Below are positions 1-6,781 of a DNA stretch of 37,935 bases, piece by piece. The stretch spans positions 1 through 37,935 of the forward strand of contig JAIKWL010000015.1 in the NCBI GenBank assembly GCA_024684815.1, read 5' to 3'. Below the pieces are notes generated by a model. The model was given only the letters and a program-made list of their open reading frames with translations, did not search any database and had not been told where the DNA came from. The position numbers and the translations under genes were made by a program. Numbering within the stretch: position 1 is the first letter of the stretch; each line of letters begins with the position of its first letter. The DNA comes from Saccharofermentans sp. GTDB lineage: Bacteria; Bacillota; Clostridia; Saccharofermentanales; Saccharofermentanaceae.

Positions 1-39
1 ATATACGCAAAGCGTAAATATCAACAGGAGGAAATAATA

Positions 40-255
40 ATGAATACACAAGATAAGATCATAGAACTGAGAGAAGCTACAGGAATGAACCGCAAGGTGT
101 TCTGTGAATACTTCAAGATTCCGTACAGAACGGTAACAGACTGGGAGCTTGGTAACAGGCATTGTCCGGAATATGTGCTCAGACTTCTTGAATACTATAT
201 TCAGATGAATGACTTGGCTAAAAAGGAAGAAGGTGTGACTAATGCCAAAGAATAA
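40..255 (+). CDS. Small helix-turn-helix DNA-binding protein
   Basis: A 71-residue protein with an AGGAGG ribosome site at 26-31, nine bases before the ATG. Residues 5-40 fit a Cro/XRE-like helix-turn-helix: a first helix starting QDKIIELREATG, then KVFCEYFKIPYRTVTDWELG, in which FKIPYRTVTDWE is the likely recognition part. The acidic and basic tail (LAKKEEGVTNAKE) overlaps by 14 nt the ATG at 242 that I take as the recombinase start, so the two are probably translationally coupled. Short HTH proteins next to serine recombinases often act as excisionase or repressor of the element. That role here is inferred from position only. Confidence 0.7.
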   Translation: MNTQDKIIELREATGMNRKVFCEYFKIPYRTVTDWELGNRHCPEYVLRLLEYYIQMNDLAKKEEGVTNAKE

Positions 256-1832
256 CATTAAATGTTATATACACACGTGTTTCAACAGCAATCCAGGTAG
301 ATGGATATAGTCTCGATGCTCAAAAAGACAAGTTACGTAAATATGCTGATTATCAGAATATGGAGATTGCAGGCGAATACTCAGATGAGGGTGCTTCAGG
401 CAAGAATATTGCTGAAAGACCCGAGTTTATGAGAATGATGAGTGATATTGAAGACAGCAAAGACGGGGTTTCTTATGTCCTGGTGTTCAAATTATCACGA
501 TTCGGTAGAAATGCTGCAGATGTTTTGAGTTCACTTCAGCGTATGCAGGATCATGATGTTAATCTGATCTGTGTTGAGGATGGAATAGACAGTTCCAAAG
601 ATGCCGGAAAACTTATGATATCGGTTCTTTCCGCAGTCGCGGAGATAGAACGTGAGAATATCCGTGCTCAGACAATGGCAGGCCGTGAACAGAAAGCTCG
701 AGAAGGAAGATGGAACGGGGGTTTTGCACCCTACGGATATAAACTTGTTGACGGTGAATTGCAGATTGCGGAAGACGAGGTCGATATCATACGGATAATA
801 TTCGATCAGTATGTGAACAAGGGAAAAGGCACTATTGCTATTGCCAGATATCTCAATGATCAAGGGTATGTTAAAAAGCTCAGGCAAAATAATAGTATTA
901 ATGGTTTTTCTGAAGTTTTTGTTAGGAAAGTGCTGGCAAATCCTGTTTATGCCGGCAAGATCGCATATGGCAGAAGACGGACTGAGAAGAAACCCGGTAC
1001 CCACAATGAGATGCACATAGTAGCTCAGGAAGAGTATCCCGTGTATGAAGGTAAGCACGAAGCCATTATCTCTGAAGATGTTTGGAAGATGGCGGAGGAA
1101 CGTCGCAAGAAAAAGGCTGCAATGAGGGCTCCAAAGACAAATTGCAGAGTTGCCATAATATCAGGAATATTGAAGTGTCCCTGCTGTGGAAAGGGTATGT
1201 ATTCAAATACCTCAAAACCTCATAGCAAGGATAATAAGGAACGTCACTATTATTATTGCAAGAATAATAGCAATGCTACCGGACACAGATGTGAATTCCG
1301 ACAGAATATTGAGAATAGCAAACTGGAAAAAGAGGTTGTCTATGTAATAACCAATCTGGTTAGGAATCCGGTTTTTGTTGATGCTATCAAAGCAAAGATC
1401 GGGGAAAGCATTGATACTACCGAGTTAGTGAAGAAACTTAAGACATTTGAAGGAAAGTTGCGTCAGGCTGAAGCAATCAAGAACAGATTGGAAAAACAAA
1501 TGGATGAACTTCCGTATGATGATGCAATGTTTGAACGTAAAATGTCGGATTTACAGAGACGGTATGACAAACAATACGATACAATGCAAGAAGTGGAAAA
1601 TGATATCGAAGAAGTTAAGATGCAATTGATGAGCATACGTCAAAATCAATTAACTGAAGAGAACATATATAATGTGCTTCTGGCATTTGATGACTTGTAC
1701 GACACATTTGATCCTATGGAGAAGAAACAGTTCTTCAAGAGCTTTATTGAGAGAATAGAAATATATCCTCAGAAACGTGAGGATGGAACGTATTTAAAGA
1801 AACTGGTTTTCAATTTCATTGGAATACTCTGA
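242..1832 (+). pseudogene. Large serine recombinase, frameshifted near its N-terminus
   Basis: Site-specific recombinase of the large serine (TndX/TnpX-like) type. From base 273 the frame reads TRVSTAIQ, the resolvase catalytic motif with the nucleophilic serine at 282-284, then GYSLDAQK and the SRFGRNAADVL region. A recombinase domain follows, then a zinc ribbon (CPCCGKGMY at 1178-1204 and the later YYCKN and HRCEF cysteines), a coiled coil and a hydrophobic end. The only ATG with a sensible position (242, reading MPKNNIKCYI) is in another frame, and the two frames join at about 269-273 within TTATATACACAC. Adding the dinucleotide TA there would give CYIYTRVST, the usual family start. The first in-frame ATG (360) lies after the catalytic serine, so a protein from it should be inactive. 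Alternatives are a sequencing error, a +1 ribosomal shift or slippage in the TA tract. Confidence 0.75.
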
Positions 1833-1869
1833 TACACTCGAGACGGTAGTATTGATAACAAAAAACAGA
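1831..1869 (+). pseudogene. Possible 3' remnant of a rumA-type 23S rRNA methyltransferase gene (attachment-site flank)
   Basis: Directly after the recombinase stop, the frame beginning at 1831 reads DTLETVVLITKNR. This resembles the [HV]ETVVLLS stretch close to the end of RumA/RlmCD-type uracil-5 methyltransferases. The fragment runs without a stop into the frame of the next gene but shows no further methyltransferase sequence. The short length makes this a suggestion, not a firm call. Confidence 0.35.
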
Positions 1870-1887
1870 CAAAGCGGGAAAGGACAG

Positions 1888-2409
1888 ATGGTCGTGCGTA
1901 ATATATCGTTAAAACAATTATCGCCGGATATGGGAAAGGCGGAATATGATATGCTGCAGGGGATCTCTGCCGTGGAAAACGGTTTTACGAACCCTGTGTA
2001 CGATCTGCCTTATGATGAGTATAAAGAGTGGCTGCGAATAACGGATAATAATTCAAGAGGCATCGATCTGCCGGAAGGCTGGATCCCGTTTACCACATAT
2101 GTTCTGTATATCGACGGCGTTCCCGTCGGTTACGGCAGGGTCAGACATTCGTCGTCCGAGTATCTGGAAACGGTCATCGGCGCGGGCAATCTTGGGTACG
2201 GTATCACAAAGGAATACAGAGGCAAAGGATACGGAAGCATCCTATTCAAAGAATTATTGAAAAGGTGCAAAGAGATCGGATATAAAGAGATCAAGCTGTT
2301 CCCGATGAAAAACAACGAGCCTTCCGTAAAAATCATGCTGAGAAACGGCGGCAAGATCATTGGTGATTTCAAGGGGGAGAAGCATATTATCCGCATATCA
2401 CTGGAATAA
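1888..2409 (+). CDS. GNAT family N-acetyltransferase
   Basis: A 173-residue acetyltransferase with the acetyl-CoA pyrophosphate loop RGKGYG at residues 111-116, preceded by the beta strand NLGYGITKEY and followed by the helix SILFKELLKRC. The C-terminal NEPSVKIMLRNGGK is the usual GNAT motif B region. I place the start at ATG 1888, six bases after an AAAGGA ribosome site. A start at 1819 would add 23 residues that resemble a foreign rRNA methyltransferase tail. The substrate cannot be told from sequence. The gene lies just outside the inferred element boundary and may have no promoter of its own, since nothing convincing is seen between 1833 and 1887. Confidence 0.8.
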   Translation: MVVRNISLKQLSPDMGKAEYDMLQGISAVENGFTNPVYDLPYDEYKEWLRITDNNSRGIDLPEGWIPFTTYVLYIDGVPVGYGRVRHSSSEYLETVIGAGNLGYGITKEYRGKGYGSILFKELLKRCKEIGYKEIKLFPMKNNEPSVKIMLRNGGKIIGDFKGEKHIIRISLE

Positions 2410-2462
2410 ATATGATTTGGAGCAATCGTCTTTCCGAGAGTGTTGATATAATTGCCATATAA

Positions 2463-2764
2463 GATAAAGCACAGAAGATAGATTATGCCACATTCAGCAG
2501 GAGGAAGTCCTCACAGCGGCGAAGCCATTCAGGCAGTTCGGGCAGCAGCCACAGCTCCGGTTCGGGCGGCCGTTCCGGCAGTTCAAGTTCATCCGGAACA
2601 TCCTCATCTCCGTTTATCAGGGTTCCTGCAATTTCTGCGGAGGAGTCTATGTCATCGGTATACATACTGAGTGTCCTCACTGCGGTGCGGCTCTCCCGCC
2701 ACAGAATTATGTGAAGGATCCTCAGGGCAACGTGATCCATATATTCAGCGGTAACGTCAAATAA
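2463..2764 (+). pseudogene. Degenerate gene for a Ser/Gly-rich zinc-ribbon protein
   Basis: Two frames each show meaningful protein. Bases 2463 to about 2610 read a Ser/Gly-rich linker (FSRRKSSQRRSHSGSSGSSH, then more SG repeats). The next frame, from about 2612 to the TAA at 2762-2764, reads SVYQGSCNFCGGVYVIG and then ECPHCGAALPP, a two-knuckle zinc ribbon with CxxC and CPHC. A frameshift at about 2600-2615 separates them. There is no start codon with a ribosome site and no N-terminal domain, so this is the C-terminal remnant of a larger protein, perhaps a membrane protein with a Ser-rich cytoplasmic tail. Confidence 0.5.
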
Positions 2765-2854
2765 GCTGAGGCAAATATTCAGCCGAACTTCGAGTAAGCG
2801 GAGCGAAAATATCATCCGCATAGTTGAGATGGCAGTCGTAAAAGGAGCTCGTTA

Positions 2855-2883
2855 TTGACTAAAATCCGGCAGACAGCTATTAT
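2855..2883 (+). promoter_or_regulatory. Sigma-A type promoter of the DUF4143 ATPase gene
   Basis: TTGACT at 2855-2860 and TATTAT at 2878-2883 are separated by 17 bases, close to the housekeeping consensus. Transcription would start near 2890, about 40 bases before the ATG. Confidence 0.65.
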
Positions 2884-2916
2884 ACAAAAAAGGAATTAAA
2901 ATCTCTAATTGTATAA
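2880..2916. promoter_or_regulatory. Inverted repeat overlapping the -10 box (candidate operator)
   Basis: TTATACAA (2880-2887) is matched exactly by its reverse complement TTGTATAA (2909-2916). An inner pair, AATTA (2894-2898) and TAATT (2906-2910), extends the symmetry. The left arm lies on the -10 hexamer and upstream of the predicted start of transcription. A DNA operator therefore fits better than an RNA hairpin. Confidence 0.4.
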
Positions 2917-2928
2917 AAGGAGCGCCGT

Positions 2929-4143
2929 ATGTATATTAACCGAACTCTGGAAAACAGAGTGAAATACTTAGCAGAACATTTTCCGGTTATTCTGGTGTCG
3001 GGAGCAAGACAGGTTGGAAAAACAACCTTGCTTAAGAAGATCACGGAAGACAAAAATGACATACAGTATGTTACATTGGATCATCCCAGAATACGTCAGT
3101 TGGCAAAAGAAGATCCGGAATTGTTTCTTCAACAGTACAGTGCACCGATAATAATCGATGAGATCCAATATGCACCGGAATTACTGCCTTTTATAAAGAT
3201 CAAAGTCGATGATAACAGACAAAACGGTATGTATTTTCTTACCGGTTCCCAAATGTTTCATTTGATGAATAATGTCAGTGAATCATTGGCCGGGAGAGTC
3301 GGGATCCTATCGATGTATTCTTTTTCAAGAGCAGAGACCGAGGGCAGGAAAAGCATTCCGTTTCTGCCGTCAAATGTAAGGAATACAGTATCGGATGACA
3401 ATATTTCTGATATCTTCGAAAGAATAATAAGAGGCAGCATGCCACAGCTTTTTTGTGACCCCGCTCTGCAGGCAGAGGATTATTACGGATCATATATACA
3501 GACCTATATTGAGAGAGATATCCGAAATCTGATCAATATTAAAGACGAAGGAAAGTTTACAAAATTCATTTCATGCGTTGCGGCCAGAACAAGCCAGGAA
3601 GTTAACCTGGCCGATATAGCCAAGGATGTGGAGATTGACAGGAAAACGGCAGATAACTGGCTTTCCGTTCTTGTTACTTCCGGAATAGTGGTATTACTTC
3701 ATCCGTATTCGGGAAATACGATAAAGAGGATCATAAAACGGCCGAAATTGTATTTTATGGATACCGGACTGGCTTGCTATTTAAGCATGTGGAATAATGC
3801 AAGAGCATTGGAGTTATCCGCAATGGCCGGGGCAATGTTTGAAAACTATGTTGTTTCCGAGATCATTAAGGGATATGCAAATAACGGAATAGATGTCAGG
3901 AGCAGATTGACATATTACAGAGACAATAATGGTAAAGAGATCGATCTTATGATAATTGAAAACGGAAAACTCTATCCTGTCGAAATTAAGATGAGTGCAG
4001 ATCCCGGAATAAAGGCATTAAGAAACTTTTCAGTATTGGATTCGCTTCAGGAGGAAACAGGAGAGGGGGCTGTATTATGTATGTCGTCATCTGTAATCCC
4101 CTTGGATGAAAAGAATAAGATTATTCCAATCAAGGCACTATAA
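2929..4143 (+). CDS. AAA-family ATPase with DUF4143 C-terminal domain
   Basis: A 404-residue protein of the AAA_14/DUF4143 family. The Walker A loop GARQVGKT lies at residues 25-32, the Walker B strand IIIDEIQ at 74-80 and the sensor-like FLTGSQMF near 104-111. The middle carries a winged-helix-like region (EVNLADIAKDVEIDRKTADN). The C-terminal half ends in KEIDLMIIENGKLYPVEIK, whose D and ExK arrangement resembles a PD-(D/E)XK nuclease fold. The family is common, often single-gene and patchy in distribution; its function is not settled, with nuclease, toxin-like and defence roles all proposed. It has its own promoter and an AAAGGAG ribosome site at 2915-2921. The length is normal, so the gene appears intact although it sits between two wrecks. 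Confidence 0.85.
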   Translation: MYINRTLENRVKYLAEHFPVILVSGARQVGKTTLLKKITEDKNDIQYVTLDHPRIRQLAKEDPELFLQQYSAPIIIDEIQYAPELLPFIKIKVDDNRQNGMYFLTGSQMFHLMNNVSESLAGRVGILSMYSFSRAETEGRKSIPFLPSNVRNTVSDDNISDIFERIIRGSMPQLFCDPALQAEDYYGSYIQTYIERDIRNLINIKDEGKFTKFISCVAARTSQEVNLADIAKDVEIDRKTADNWLSVLVTSGIVVLLHPYSGNTIKRIIKRPKLYFMDTGLACYLSMWNNARALELSAMAGAMFENYVVSEIIKGYANNGIDVRSRLTYYRDNNGKEIDLMIIENGKLYPVEIKMSADPGIKALRNFSVLDSLQEETGEGAVLCMSSSVIPLDEKNKIIPIKAL

Positions 4144-4277
4144 TGAGTTTTGTTTCCTTTATCGAAAACTGTTAAGACGGCAGATCTCCATTGCCGGCAT
4201 ATGAATTATTTGAGGGAACAGGCAGTTTATGGTTTTGATAAGCCGGATAAAAATAAAGAAAAATATGGTGTGTAAGA

Positions 4278-4400
4278 ATGAAAAAGATCGTATTCTTGGA
4301 TGTGGATGGCACTTTGCTTCCGGAAGTGGCTGATTATGTAACGGACGATTCAGATAAGGACGGAATAGATAAGGGGCTTAAATACCTGGGACTTATCTGA
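4278..4400 (+). pseudogene. Truncated HAD-superfamily phosphatase (N-terminal fragment)
   Basis: A 40-codon frame starting MKKIVFLDVDGTLLPE carries the complete HAD motif I, DVDGT, with both aspartates. It then runs through an acidic stretch (DDSDKDGID) to a stop at 4398-4400. Functional HAD enzymes of the Cof type are about 250-280 residues, so motifs II-IV are missing. The end (KGLKYLGLI) could be a fused piece of the original C-terminus left by an internal deletion. The rest of the 4144-4453 interval shows no other recognisable gene. Confidence 0.6.
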
Positions 4401-4453
4401 ATGATACGGAACTGCGTATATGAATACTGACGGATTCAAGGGGGATATTTGAA

Positions 4454-5218
4454 ATGGAATTCAGGAAAGTCTTTGATACCATACCCGATCAATTTGATAA
4501 GTACCGGCCGAGGTACAGCCGGGAGCTCTTTGATGCTCTTATCGAGTATGCCGATATATGTCCGGGCAAGGAAGTCCTGGAACTCGGTCCCGGAACAGGC
4601 CAGGCAACAGATCCCGTCCTGATGACCGGTTGCGATTACCACGCGATAGAACTCGGGGAACATCTTTTCCAAAAGATGAAAGAGAAGTACGGACAGTATG
4701 AGAACTTCAATATCGTTAATGATGACTTCATCACTCATGATTTCGGAGAAGAAAAGTTTGATCTCATATACTCTGCGGCAACCATCCAGTGGATCCCCGA
4801 AAAGACCGCTTTTTCCAAGACATTTGATCTGCTTAAGCCCGGAGGAACCCTTGCGATGATGCTCACAAGGAGTGATTACAAGACTTCTGACGAAGAGTTA
4901 TTTAACAAGATCCAAAAGGTCTATGACGAATACTTCAAACCTGAAACAGAGTATGAATACGGTTCGTTCCAATACGGGAATGTCGTTAATTATGGCTATG
5001 CTGATCTCGAAAAGAGGGAGTTTTACGGACAGCGTGTGTTTACTGCAGATGAGTATGTTTCTTTCTGCGGAACACATTGCGATCACATTGTACTTAAGGA
5101 ACCCTATAAGACTAAATTCTATGAAGGGATAAGGAAAGCGGTCCTTGAAGCAGGTGACAGGATCGTGTTCAATGATACCTATGTTTTGTATTTGACGAGA
5201 AAGCCGGGAAACATCTGA
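4454..5218 (+). CDS. Class I SAM-dependent methyltransferase
   Basis: A 254-residue methyltransferase with the SAM-binding glycine loop LELGPGTGQ at residues 42-50. The acidic residue ending strand 2 is in YHAIELG, and the motif II/III region is FDLIYSAATIQWIPE followed by LKPGGTLAMM. The N-terminus VFDTIPDQFDKYRPRYSRELF is typical of the Methyltransf_11/25 type acting on small molecules. An AAGGGGGAT ribosome site lies shortly before the ATG. The substrate is not predictable, and no biosynthetic genes adjoin it. The length matches the family. Confidence 0.85.
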   Translation: MEFRKVFDTIPDQFDKYRPRYSRELFDALIEYADICPGKEVLELGPGTGQATDPVLMTGCDYHAIELGEHLFQKMKEKYGQYENFNIVNDDFITHDFGEEKFDLIYSAATIQWIPEKTAFSKTFDLLKPGGTLAMMLTRSDYKTSDEELFNKIQKVYDEYFKPETEYEYGSFQYGNVVNYGYADLEKREFYGQRVFTADEYVSFCGTHCDHIVLKEPYKTKFYEGIRKAVLEAGDRIVFNDTYVLYLTRKPGNI

Positions 5219-5294
5219 AAAACAAGGTAGAATTATTATAAGATAAAGAATATCGGTATTGTTTTATGATCAGTGGTCTGAGGAGGACGCGGAA

Positions 5295-5831
5295 ATGAGA
5301 ACGAGCATTAAAGAGAGAATGAGCTCTGAAGAATGGATCATCACGATAATGATCTCAGTTGCACTTATTGCTATCGTGATATTCTCATTTACTGATTGTA
5401 TTACGGTCACACATCATCCTTCATGGTCTGCATGGAGTTCGAAACCGTATAAAGCGACTGTTTATATGGCAGGATATTTGCCGGTATATGTGTGCATCCT
5501 AACTGCCGGTCAATTACTTCTTTTATGGTTAGTTAATAAGAAGTTTGTATGTATTCTCGGCGTGATCTCTAACTTTTTTGCAACTGTATTACCTCTTCCT
5601 TATTTATTTTTTAAATCTTCGTTTGAAACTGCAATGAAGGATATGTTTTATGACTATACACCTGAATATAATGAGTACGTTTTTGGACCTATTGTTTTTC
5701 TGATAATCGGTATAGGTGTTGTTGTAACGGTCTTGTATTTTGTTCTGCTGCATTACAGAAGAAAGAGGATTCCAAAGAAAGCACCGGTAACGGCCAATGA
5801 GGTGAGTGATCAGAAAAGCTCGGCACAATAA
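5295..5831 (+). CDS. Four-helix membrane protein of unknown function
   Basis: A 178-residue protein, not recognised. Four hydrophobic segments are visible: residues ~14-33 (IITIMISVALIAIVIFS), ~58-81, ~85-108 and ~135-158 (IVFLIIGIGVVVTVLYFV). Between the first two lies a polar loop with HHPSWSAWSSKP. The C-terminus is basic then polar (RRKRIPKKAP), as for a cytoplasmic tail. I chose ATG 5295 because AGGAGG at 5281-5286 stands eight bases before it. An upstream in-frame ATG at 5259 has no ribosome site. Confidence 0.65.
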   Translation: MRTSIKERMSSEEWIITIMISVALIAIVIFSFTDCITVTHHPSWSAWSSKPYKATVYMAGYLPVYVCILTAGQLLLLWLVNKKFVCILGVISNFFATVLPLPYLFFKSSFETAMKDMFYDYTPEYNEYVFGPIVFLIIGIGVVVTVLYFVLLHYRRKRIPKKAPVTANEVSDQKSSAQ

Positions 5832-5897
5832 CTCTTGATGTATCTGATATTTTTGAGATAATAGTTGAATTGTCTATCTTATATTGGAGTAAGAGAT

Positions 5898-6689
5898 ATG
5901 ATTTTCGAGACGGTAGGAGACAGAAATAAGCCTGTGCTGCTGATGCTGAACGGGTCTTTTTCAACCTCCGCAGGATTAAAGTATATTGCCGAACTTTTGT
6001 CGGATGACTTTTACACCATCCTTCCCATTTATACGGGACACTATAAGGACGGAGGGGTTTTTCTGTCCAGAGAGGATCAGGCTGAAAAGATCATCGAATA
6101 TCTTAAAGAGGAGCAGATCGATCATCTGGCACTCGTACACGGCATCTCTCTCGGTGCTGAGGTAGCGCTTACGCTTGCCAATTCTTTAAGCAAGACCAAT
6201 ATCCGGGTCGATCAGTATCTGTTTGACGGCGGTCCTTATTTTCATTTCTGCAAGCTTGTCCGCTGGATCTTAAGAGGCAAATGCAGGAAGATCGTTCATG
6301 CGGCCCGCAACGGTTCCGTGGAGGAATTTACAAAGTTTCTGGCAAATGACAGACTCATACAGTGGCTGATAAAAGGTGACATTGCTCCATATAAATGGTT
6401 CATTGAAGGTGTTGTTGATTCGGCACGGTATATTTCCGATGAGTCCATTGATAATGAGAGCGATGCCTGCTTTACGTTTGACTGTCCCGAGGCACTTGAA
6501 GAGGAGCAGAAGAAATATGTGTTTATCTGGTCCGAGGATGAGATACCGCTCAGGTCATCCAAAAAGATCAGGCGTCACTACCCGCATGCTCAGTATTGGA
6601 GCCCCGGAAAACTGGGTCACTGCGGTTTTATCTTCCGTAAGCCTGAAGAATATGCCGCATATCTGGGCAGCATAGCAGGCAGCAACTGA
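5898..6689 (+). CDS. Alpha/beta-hydrolase family protein
   Basis: A 263-residue hydrolase. The N-terminal PVLLMLNGSFSTSAG supplies the oxyanion-hole strand. The nucleophile elbow is HGISLGAE (GxSxG, Ser84), and the late GHCGFIFRKPEEYA gives the catalytic histidine. The acid is probably in FIWSEDEIP. A helical lid (FHFCKLVRWILRGKCRKIVH) separates the two halves. There is no signal peptide, so it is cytoplasmic. The start at 5898 follows a GGAG ribosome site; a start at 5865 would add 11 residues without one. It could be an esterase, lipase or peptidase. Confidence 0.75.
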   Translation: MIFETVGDRNKPVLLMLNGSFSTSAGLKYIAELLSDDFYTILPIYTGHYKDGGVFLSREDQAEKIIEYLKEEQIDHLALVHGISLGAEVALTLANSLSKTNIRVDQYLFDGGPYFHFCKLVRWILRGKCRKIVHAARNGSVEEFTKFLANDRLIQWLIKGDIAPYKWFIEGVVDSARYISDESIDNESDACFTFDCPEALEEEQKKYVFIWSEDEIPLRSSKKIRRHYPHAQYWSPGKLGHCGFIFRKPEEYAAYLGSIAGSN

Positions 6690-6721
6690 TATTCTTTTCG
6701 GGTTTAAATGTAAAATACATC

Positions 6722-6750
6722 TGATAAAATCTCTCCTTCTATGATAAAAT
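6722..6750 (+). promoter_or_regulatory. Two candidate extended -10 elements upstream of the first LRR gene
   Basis: TGATAAAAT occurs twice, at 6722-6730 and 6742-6750, fitting the extended -10 pattern TG-N-TAAAAT. The same nonamer stands upstream of the genes starting at 13248 (13208-13216) and 22115 (22027-22035). No matching -35 box is clear, so the evidence is recurrence and position. Confidence 0.35.
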
Positions 6751-6781
6751 TATAGGAATTTCACAATGAGGAGGTAGATTT

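Larger units (their letters stand above)
1..1832 (+). mobile_element. Right end of an integrated element carrying a serine recombinase
   Basis: A small HTH gene overlaps a large serine recombinase gene, and the recombinase stop codon lies directly against sequence that reads like the 3' part of a rumA-type rRNA methyltransferase gene (reading DTLETVVLIT). Integrases of this class usually sit at the very end of their element next to the attachment site, and rum genes are a known target in Firmicutes. I infer that the element extends left beyond the window and that its right junction lies at about 1825-1850. The opposite end and the duplicated core site are not visible, so the boundary is approximate. 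Confidence 0.5.

Noticed and set aside
2485..2670. Short plus-strand frame starting MPHSAGGSPHSG
   Set aside because: The other two frames give the Ser-rich linker and the CxxC zinc ribbon, which are far more protein-like. This frame is a shadow of that remnant.
1838..5916. The 12-mer TCGAGACGGTAG at 1838 and again near 5905, considered as attachment-site duplicates
   Set aside because: Twelve-base matches are expected by chance many times in a window this long. The second copy is inside the hydrolase coding start, with no other sign of an element end.
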